64,000 nt of DNA from Phoronis australis (Eukaryota > Phoronida > Phoronidae): positions 702,440-766,439 of the forward strand of contig NMRA01000149.1 in NCBI GenBank assembly GCA_002633005.1. Reading direction: 5' to 3'. Positions 56,901 to 64,000 of this stretch are shown here, in pieces. The notes under the pieces were generated by a model. The model was not told the origin of the DNA. It was given only the letters and a program-made list of their open reading frames with translations, and did not search any database. Numbering within the stretch: the stretch's first letter is position 1; every line of letters starts with the position of its first letter. Position numbers and translations under genes: made by a program.

Positions 56901-59215
56901 CTGTAACAAAAGTGCCAAATTTTTCCACCTGCGTAGTAGTAACAAGAGATCATTTAGATGTGCTATACCAAAACTGAAGCCTGGTCTACATACAGTTTTA
57001 ACGGACAGTATCACAGCAGAGTGACTGGTTTACAGTAGTCATGTGAGTAATTAGACTTGTAAACAGGAGGACAATGTGCTAACCTTCTTTGCTCTCCTCA
57101 AGTGCAGTGATCTTTTCCTGTAGCTGACTGACATTAGACTTTTCACGGCTTATGTCTTTGTCTTTCTGTTTCAAAGCAAGTCGGACATTGTCCAGCTCAT
57201 TCTTGACCCTGCCATAATCACCCTCTTCTTCGCCATCACCTGAAATATATCACAAATTAGTTTTTAGTGATAAGTACTCTCAACTGATGAAAAACATTCC
57301 ATCAAAAAACTGTCATTACACATAATCTGTACATGGCATAGAGGGAAAAATGTTTGCTTCCTTTGCTCAAAGTCATGGGTTTGAGTCCCACTCCCACCAC
57401 GGCACATTGCTAGACCCTCCTCAGCTTGGTTTTAACATTAAACCATAAAATGCTTCAAGGTGATCAGTGCAATGACCCCACATTAGCGGCCTGCACACAT
57501 ATGGTACATGTACCAGACTGTCTGCTATTATTTATTTTTCAATCTGACTAAATAATGCTCAATCATGCAATGAAATTGAACACAATCAATATAAAGACGA
57601 TATACGATAATAGCATTTGCTTAATAGCCGTCTGATGAGGAAAAATTATTAGCTAAGTTCCTTGCACTGAAATCTTTCAGTCATTCTTAAAATACATATA
57701 TGCATTATTTTGCATGTGTAGCCATGATCACCTAAAGAAAAATAAAGCTAAGGGTTAGTTGTCCCGCAAGGCCTGAAACCTATGGGTCAGTCTGGAGGAT
57801 TTATGGTTAACATAGTATTTTCTGTTGTTTTTTAATTTTTATTTTAGGGGAGGCATTTTATTCCATCTGTTACCTTAAAAATTTACATGTAGATTAACAG
57901 TTAACCGCTAACCAAACACATAAGTACCCAGTTTAGATCTGTATAACATCATGCACAATATGCTTGACACCGGCTCTAACACTGTTTTGGTCACTGACTT
58001 TGGTAGACTGCCCAACATTATCCGTGTTTTAAAATCTTAATGCAATGGGTGTTATTCAAGACAAAATAAAAAACAATTTTCGTGCAACCACTGGCGCGAG
58101 TTAAGCACTCACAATGCATCAAGAAAATTTTCAAATGCCAATATCAAGGGGCGCGGTCCTAAAAGTAATCCTGGTTGTTTGAAAATTACACATTGTCAGT
58201 TATGTCTCAATTGTGGCACCCTGCAGTATCACTAGTAATCTCCACGACTGTCATTCAAACATTTTGGAAGCACGCAAATGCCAACAAAGTGGCAAAAGCC
58301 CGTGACAGCTGAGATCCTGTGTCGTACAAATGTACAGTACTTGTAGTAGCACTATTTTAAATGCACATATACCTGCAGGGATAGATGCATACTGTCATCT
58401 TGCATATGTGACCTAGCAAAATTCCGAGATTGTCAAACGCGAACTGAGGTTGTCGAAACGAGGAAACCCCATACAGAGTATTGAGGAAGTCCTGACCCCT
58501 ACAAACCACACATAGTTGGCAACAGCCAGAGATGAAGTAAATGAGATACCTGAATCGAAGAACCGACGAGCTCAACAAATGTCTAGCACAGCACCAGAGA
58601 TCGTGACAACTTGGATTTTTACCAGGTTGCCAAACAAACTCTACGGTCGCATTGGGGACCTGAAAGTCGCCAAATCAAGCTCTGGCACTCCTTGTTACCC
58701 CTTCAATTGTTACCACTTAGCCTTTATACAGTTTCAATGAGCCACTTGTTGTTATAGTCTAATTTGAAACAGTGAAAACACTTAACAATGGTGATACCTT
58801 TTTCCCAACTGGTCGCTATTCTTTCAAATAGGTCACGGGTCATTCAAACATGTCGTAACTGAGGGCAAACAGGTGGAGGCGATGTATCAAAACACATCAT
58901 ACAGAACATTAATAATCAATACTGTTTTAAACAAATCCAAATAATTCAAACTCCTGATATACAAGTAGTGGTCAGTGGCATTCAGATTTCTCATCAACAC
59001 ATACCATTTTCATTGAAATACAGTCGCGACACAGTCTTCCGACAATCTACGAGTGCTCGACATGATGGACATGTTGACTTCGTGGGTCCGTTGGTCTCAA
59101 TCCACTGCGAGATGCAGGCAAAGTGAAAGGTGTGGCCACACCCTAGGGCAGCTACGTCTGAGTTGGGTGAGTTGAACTCGAATATCTCCGCACAGATCAC
59201 ACAGCTCGCACGCAT
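53154..59215 (-). CDS. TRAIP: TRAIP-type E3 ubiquitin-protein ligase (RING, coiled coil), complete, 4 coding exons
   Basis: RING E3 ligase that in animals ubiquitinates the replicative helicase at converged or stalled forks, at inter-strand crosslinks and in mitosis. Seen: four exons (53154-53947, 55184-55348, 57084-57239, 59005-59215), all joined in phase 1, giving 441 residues against 469 in human. RING-H2 at 5-52 (Cys5, Cys8, Cys26, His28, His31, Cys34, Cys49, Cys52); coiled coil about 80-290; then HESPAP, the DLDASF..DTP motif, RTGYNGLGG and a C-terminal LKGFLS. These match the human motifs LESPAP, DLNATFDVDTP and RTGFDGLGG. The human C terminus is a PCNA-binding box whose Gln is not kept here. 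The kinesin gene lies 21 kb away on the same strand; there is no sign that the two work together. Confidence 0.95.
55184..55348 (-). CDS. TRAIP: TRAIP exon, middle coiled coil
   Basis: 165 bp, completing residue 123, then 124-177 and one base. It encodes CKTLRGQVKLLESQQNEAKQ, matching human CSTLKKQMKYLEQQQDETKQ, ending VQKVIT. Acceptor CTGTTGCAG, donor ACAG|GTGGGT. An in-frame AAG|GTCATC upstream is a less likely alternative donor. Confidence 0.93.
57084..57239 (-). CDS. TRAIP: TRAIP exon, first coiled-coil part
   Basis: 156 bp, residues 71-122 and one base. An acidic start (GDGEEEGD) leads to VKNELDNVRLALKQKDKD, which matches human LKNELDNVRAQLSQKDKE. Acceptor ATATTTCAG, donor GAAG|GTTAGC (weaker). 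Confidence 0.94.
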
Positions 59216-59220
59216 CCTGT
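59005..59220 (-). CDS. TRAIP: TRAIP exon with start codon and RING domain
   Basis: ATG at 59215-59213, then MRASCVICAEIF and CGHTFHFACISQWIE, TCPSCRALV: all eight zinc ligands are present. The Asn/Pro-rich loop between the second and third ligands (FNSPNSD) is slightly longer than in human. Bases 59216-59220 are 5' UTR after an acceptor (TTCTTTCAG), so the transcript starts in an unseen exon further right. Donor AATG|GTATGT. Confidence 0.95.
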
Positions 59221-60030
59221 CTGAAAGAACAACAAATGATTAAGTGATCCAGTCTTGCACTGATAAGACAATTTGTCTGCTCTAATGATTAAGGTTAAGA
59301 TCCGATATCAATATTTTCTTATCGATCTATGATTTACTTTAATGGTGCTTTTATCAATACATAGAAATATGTTGGTATTTAACATATGCAAATTAGCCTC
59401 ACATATGTGCTTGGGTATACCTGAAATAATGGATGGCTCCAACAAACACAGTTAGGCCACTACTGTAACCACAGTTACCAATGAGGCACAAGCACAATGA
59501 CAATTATTAAGTAGTTAACCCCTTTGCAAAAGTGTACAACAACAACAGCTTCTCTACGATGTTGATCACATTTCACTCAAACTCTAGTCATATTTATGCT
59601 GTCAAACGAGTCCTAGGAAAGCAAATAAATCCAGCTGTATATCCCCATAGCCAAGCCTTTAAGATCATTAATAGACCAGTGAGATTTAATAGCAACACAA
59701 CATTGTGAGTATCTGTAATATTAAAACTATGAAACGAAACCTCGATTTCATGAAAACTCACCGAATTATACATTTTTGTATTCAGTTTATCATTTTAAAT
59801 TCAATTTCAAAATATATTCCAATACGGGAACGGCCCATATCGGAATATTCCTATTTGGGCTGGATTCCAATTCGGGTCGGAACAACACCACTCCAGCACA
59901 TTGACACACCAAGCTTTATACTAGTGTAGTCAGGCTGTAGTTAACCTACAAATAACATTTAGTCAGTAAACCAACGTTCAATTGGCCCAAATTGGCAACT
60001 GCCTATTTTAACAAGGTGTGCGCTCCTGGT

Positions 60031-60195
60031 GGTGTAGTGAAACGTGACTTCCGGTTGTCACGACACGTACAGTCAGATAAAGCCTCTCTATGCCGCTTGC
60101 CAAGTGGAAATTGCCTCTTGGCCGAATGGTTTAGATGCTTGACTGTCGCTCGTGCAACCCGGGTTCAAGTCTCGGTCATCACCAAATTGTCTACA
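60031..60195 (+). mobile_element. tRNA-derived SINE-like element, copy 1
   Basis: TGACTTCCGGTTGTCACGAC leads to a tRNA-like part with box A (TTGGCCGAATGGTTTAGATG) and box B (GGGTTCAAGTCTCGG). Copy 2 lies exactly 360 bp further on with about ten differences in 155 bp. Confidence 0.83.
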
Positions 60196-60249
60196 TTGGC
60201 GCCCAACTAAGGAAAAATCCACGACTAACCCTGAGATTAAGAGCGGCGG

Positions 60250-60390
60250 ATGGAGAGGGTGCGACCTGGTACTGGTGGCACTGGTGGATTCAGAACACAA
60301 GAGAGCGTTGCTGAGGTTGAATTCCAGCACGCTAGGGTGTTGCTGAAATCTAAAAGCCAGGGAGCACGCCTGTTCCGTGGAAGGGGGAGT
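60250..60390 (+). repeat. Spacer between the two SINE-like copies, with a short internal repeat
   Basis: It contains GAGAGCGTTGCTGAGGTTGA, then GGGTGTTGCTGAAATCT, two related units of about 35 bp, and ends in GCACGCCTGTTCCGTGG. The inverse of this whole block is present at 62.15-62.29 kb, so it belongs to the element and is not chance sequence. Confidence 0.8.
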
Positions 60391-60556
60391 AGTGTTGTGA
60401 AGCATGACTTCCGGTTGTCACCACACGTACAGTCAGATAAAGCCTCTCTATGCCGCTTGCCAAGTGGAAATTGCCTCTTGGCCAAATGGTTTAGATGCTT
60501 GACTGTCGCTCGTGCAACCCGGGTTCAAGACGCCGTCATCACGAAATTTTCTACAG
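60391..60556 (+). mobile_element. tRNA-derived SINE-like element, copy 2
   Basis: Nearly the same as copy 1; box B is changed to GGGTTCAAGACGCCG. Together the two copies and the spacer look like a dimer or a tandem pair. Confidence 0.83.
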
Positions 60557-61984
60557 TCAAGTGGTAGCGGTAGAAAAAGGAGTGTACACAGTGTAAAAAT
60601 GGCCAGTTGCCGATTTGGTTAACTGGACAGACTGCTCAAAGAAAGTTTGATTAAGGGAGTATTTGTTCGAGTTGGAAGGAATTAAAGACATGGAGCGCGG
60701 AGGGCCTCCTAAGGTGTCCCTATATGCGTAAAAGCTACATATAGCTATAACTGTGTGACTTTGATGTTTTAATCAATGTGAGGCATAATTTGCCGAAAAG
60801 GTTCGATACAAAGCTCCTACAGACCACCATCTCTACTGGGCCCAGCCAATCTGTAAAATACTTATTTACAGACGGGTTGCGTGTAAATATTTACTTACAG
60901 ACGAGTTACTTGTGTAGGGCCGCTAGTAACGGTAGTCACTTACACTGTCTGACAGCAAGACAGTGACTCCGTCACTGACTGATTGAGAATGAGAGACAGG
61001 TCGCTTTTACCAGTAGGACGTTACTCACCTGCTAATTCTTTGGGATGTTACTTTTTGAACTCTTTGAACTCTTTGTCATCACATTGTGCCATAGAAACAC
61101 ACATGAGTTGTTTTTTCTGTTTGTATAAGTATTGTGTATATCAAATTAAAACTTCTACTTTAATTGTGCTTTCAAACTTGGCGCATTCCGTCTTTGCGAG
61201 TTGCGCAAGTGCATCAAGGCAAGCATTTCCTGTCCTAGGGATCTTTCGTTACGGGAAGTTGTTTGCGCAGGATATCGGTCATACATTTTGAGATACAATG
61301 TGCTTTGAATTATACAATGAGGTTTTTTACATAGCTATGAAAACAAACATTATTTCAAATAGTGTAATGATGTTTTATTTGAAAGAGACAACTTTAATAG
61401 TATTTAAATACAGCACACTCATACTATGCTCCCCATTCGGCCTCACATGTGTGTTCGACTTGATGCACTGAGAACGGAGTAACATGTCCCATTATTTACT
61501 GGACATTTCTAGGTGTATGTCAGGCATCTGGAAGTTCCACTTGTTCGCAAGCCAGTCGTTGCTTCGTTCTAGTGCGTCCATGTGTTTCTCCTGCCATCGT
61601 CTAAGACACAGAACTGGCAAATGTATTCCCATTGGTAAAGTTATTTAAGGTTATAGGACTTGGGCAGTTATTAGGCCTACCATGACAGGTCTAGAAAAAT
61701 GTCTAAATTGGGCTAATTTCGGAACGTCATATCTCAGAAGTGGCTTATCGAATTTTTATGAAACTTTCAGATACTATGCTTAGTTTGCGGTTCTACAAAG
61801 CAATATGAAGAATTATTAGTAAAGTGTTCCACTTATGCATGAGGGGCTATCAAAATGGAACTTTTATGATAATTTAGAAAATCATTATCGTTTTTGAGAT
61901 TTTGGTAATTGTTTTATGGTTATTTTTTGCTAAATTTACTGGAAGGTCGTGGTCACGTGAAGCAACCATTGTAGACCGTAGTAA

Positions 61985-62290
61985 TTGCTGAGATTACCCT
62001 ACACGGGAATCGAACCAAACACCCCAAATATAGGAGCTAAAACTGGTAAGCTGGCTACCGCTAATATGCAATTGCCTGTTAGCGAGTGGCTAACACTAAC
62101 AGTGGCTCATATGATTCACCGGAAGCACGTTTACAATATTACCCCCCCTTTTTCTCCGGAACAGGCATGCCTCCAGGCTGCAGATTCCAGCAACACCCTA
62201 GGGTTGTGGAATTTGCCCTCAGCAACACTATCCCATGTCTTGGAATTTAATAGGTCTCAGCAACACTCTCTTGTGTTCTTGCACCTTGCC
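61985..62290 (-). mobile_element. SINE-like composite, inverted copy inside a TIR element
   Basis: On the minus strand it repeats the order seen at 60.28-60.55 kb: two GTGTTGCTGAG-type units, GCATGCCTGTTCCGGAG, a G-run, CGTGCTTCCGGTGAATCATA, then a tRNA-like end with box B GGTTCGATTCCCG. More diverged than the 60-kb pair. Confidence 0.75.
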
Positions 62291-62726
62291 TAAGGTCCGC
62301 AGGCCCCCGAGTTGGCAGTGCTTCCTAGGTATATCATCCGTTTGCCAACTATGCCAATTCTCACCTTCCGCATTGATCGCTCTCCCATGCCGTGAGGTAT
62401 GAAATAGCGGCACACATCCAGACACTGCAGACAGGTCAGCAGCTTCACTTTCACTCCTACGGAGATTTACATGTTAGCATCTGTCGTCTGATGACTTTGT
62501 ATTTTATATCATATTTAAGTCATGGCGGGAAAGTATTACTGCTGTTCTGATTCAAGGAAGTGGGATAAGCGGGATAAACATTCATGGATGCGAGATGTCA
62601 CATTTCACTGCTTTCTGGCAGTTCTGAAGGACAAAAGACTGCAAAGCCCTTAGTGCGCTCAGCGCCACCGCTGCACAATCATTATAGTATTACCTTACGG
62701 CCAAGAAGAGCGGGAGTGCGGAAAAC

Positions 62727-62865
62727 GGGAATTGTAATAATTGCTGAGATTACCCAACTCAGGAATCGAACTGGCAAGTGTGTTAACCATTCAGCTAATA
62801 GACAAGTGCCCGTTAGCAAGTGACTAACAGTATGGTTCACTGGAATCATGTCTACAACACCATTT
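62727..62865 (-). mobile_element. SINE-like element, third inverted copy
   Basis: Minus strand: GTGTTGTAGACATGATTCCA, ... TTAGCTGAATGGTTAACACA, box B GTTCGATTCCTGA, then GTAATCTCAGCAATTATTAC, which is shared with the copy ending at 61985. Confidence 0.75.
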
Positions 62866-63066
62866 AATGACATATTGGTACCAAGTCAACTCAAACTCTA
62901 CTGGCTTTCTACTTTCAGAAAATACGTAGTTTTCTGAGAGTTGATATCTATAGTTTTGGAAATACTTGGATAAATATACAGACTTGCCCAAACGATGCAT
63001 ATAACCTTAAATGGCAGGTTATGAAAAGGGCACTGAACTGGTCGAATATGGGCCACTGGGTCGCTG

Positions 63067-63250
63067 TATAGCGTTCCTTGATTTTGAGATTCAGGCCATT
63101 ACTTAATAAAGAGTGTGGCACAGGCTCTGTTAATCAGGGACCATTATGTCTAACCAGAGCCGAATATAGCGGTCTCTGATTTGGGGAACCAGTTTTGTCC
63201 ACTGAACAACGGCTCTTTATTACCTGGCTCTCAAAATCAGGGACTATATT
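63067..63250. repeat. Foldback repeat with AATAAAGAG ends
   Basis: TTGATTTTGAGATTCAGGCC and AATAAAGAG (63078-63113) are mirrored by CTCTTTATTACCTGGCTCTC and AAAATCAGGGAC (63210-63246). A smaller inner pair lies at about 63139-63180. Confidence 0.7.
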
Positions 63251-63309
63251 TGACTGTTGCTTGAAAAAAAAAAAGTGACATCGTAAGTCCTAAATGATGA
63301 GCATTGTGG

Positions 63310-63390
63310 CAAAATCCATCTGTCCAAGGCCAGAATCGAACCTGGGCTACCAGTGTGCTAAGTTTATAGCGCGATAATATGCGTCTCCAG
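63310..63390 (-). mobile_element. Degenerate tRNA-like fragment
   Basis: Minus strand CCCAGGTTCGATTCTGGCC is a good box B; the upstream part (GCGCTATAAACTTAGCACAC) sits where box A should be. Probably a SINE remnant rather than a working tRNA. Confidence 0.5.
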
Positions 63391-64000
63391 TGCCATGAAA
63401 TAGAGCACCTCCTATTGGCCCATTTCTTTTTTCGCTGATTTTTCAATTGTCTGTTCCATGTGTATATACGCAGTTTACAGCAAACTCCCAGAATAAGTTT
63501 CACTTCATTAAACAGAGCCATGAATAGACTACCTTAGCAATATCTGTTGTTTTTAAAGTTCAAAATAAATAATGTTATTCTTCCGTTCAATGTTCATGGT
63601 GTACCTTTGTTAATAGCAAGTGCCCTTATATACATGTACTTGTCTCCCATACCATTCTGTCATTTCACAGGCACAGCCCATCTGAACAGAATGTGCTCTA
63701 CTGGAAACACGCAACCTAAGAGACCTTGCTCTGCTAGACTGAGGCAGTACAGTAGTTTGAAGCCAGAAGCCATCCACAGGCACAAGAAGAAATCTGATGA
63801 CATGATTACCGCTTGCCAACAGTTAATTTGTGGTAAAACTCAACAGATTCTCTCACCTTTATAATCTGTTTTTGTAATTGCTTACATTCATGTATGATCT
63901 AAAAAGATTTTGGCTCAAATATTTTACATGGAGGCGCATGTACACATGGTTTATTCACAGGAGTAGGTGGCTATCTCTTATATAAGTGCAGATGGATATC

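Larger units (their letters stand above)
53948..59004 (-). other. TRAIP introns (53948-55183, 55349-57083, 57240-59004)
   Basis: No further exon is needed: the phases join and the human order of motifs is kept. I see no repeat that stands out, except a tRNA-like stretch on the plus strand near 57.37-57.42 kb with a box B-like GGGTTTGAGTCCC, a possible old SINE. Confidence 0.55.
61643..63012. mobile_element. TIR element split by SINE-like insertions
   Basis: Ends ATTTAAGGTTATA (61643-61655) and TATAACCTTAAAT (63000-63012) are perfect inverses. The left part to about 61975 (with GAGGGGCTATCAAAATGGAA) and the right part from about 62866 (TTTCTACTTTCAGAAAATAC) both match the 40-kb element. The piece between is foreign and contains SINE-like sequence. 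Confidence 0.8.
59221..64000. other. Upstream flank of TRAIP: SINE-rich, no recognisable gene
   Basis: The TRAIP promoter and first exon should lie here or beyond, but I cannot place them. The interval is largely SINE-like copies and a TIR element with insertions. One stretch on the plus strand (63672-63831) has good splice-like ends and an open frame, discussed under findings. Confidence 0.5.

Noticed and set aside
60121-60177. Possible tRNA gene in the SINE-like copies
   Set aside because: Box A and box B are present, but the acceptor stem does not pair and the anticodon arm is not clear; two near-identical tandem copies and inverted relatives point to a SINE.
62366-62455. Exon-like stretch on the minus strand (KLLTCLQCLDVCRYF..), with AG and GTGAGA borders
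   Set aside because: Located inside the foreign part of a disrupted TIR element, among SINE-like copies; I could not link it to a protein family or to the TRAIP reading frame.

Overview
The window is AT-rich animal genomic DNA with small spliced exons, GT/AG introns, tRNA-derived short interspersed elements (SINEs) and many short inverted-repeat elements. I cannot name the species. The fly-like form of one kinesin exon and the repeat content suggest an invertebrate. There is no prokaryotic operon, CRISPR array or rRNA gene.

Two protein-coding genes are well supported, both on the minus strand. (1) From about 31.8 kb to the left edge lies the 5' part of a kinesin-3 gene of the unc-104/KIF1A/KIF1B family. 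I could place 25 constitutive coding exons plus two frame-preserving optional exons. All joins keep the reading frame and give 935 residues: motor domain, short basic K-loop, neck coiled coil, FHA domain, further coiled coil, and the KIF1B-type region with its [10 protein letters not shown] motif. The gene runs off the window at base 1, so the rest of the tail, including the expected lipid-binding PH domain, is outside. A 3' splice site just before the start codon says the 5' UTR begins in an upstream non-coding exon. (2) From 59.2 to 53.15 kb lies a complete coding sequence for a TRAIP-type RING E3 ubiquitin ligase (replication-stress and mitotic replisome-disassembly factor), in four coding exons giving 441 residues. 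Its 5' UTR also begins in an unseen upstream exon.

Between them (about 31.8-53.1 kb) I recognise only one other coding trace: a truncated THAP-type zinc-finger exon on the minus strand at about 42.8 kb. The rest of that interval, the long kinesin introns and the 59.2-64 kb flank hold repeats. They include a family of about 200-250 bp elements with TIRs like GGTAAAATCTCACCAATTT (one copy has a perfect 19-bp pair), a foldback element at 33.9-34.3 kb, several minisatellites (periods 29, 36, 39, 44 and 50 bp) and tRNA-derived SINE-like elements. There are also two nested insertions, at 48.6-50.1 kb and 61.6-63.0 kb, where related copies show roughly where the younger element went in.

The strongest items for a second look are a diverged tandem exon duplication in the kinesin (2818-2964 versus 1773-1910), a 29-codon optional exon in its neck region, the nested transposon structures, and a cluster of TAGTTCGTACA motifs at 43.7 kb. 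I did not find a clearly new biological system.
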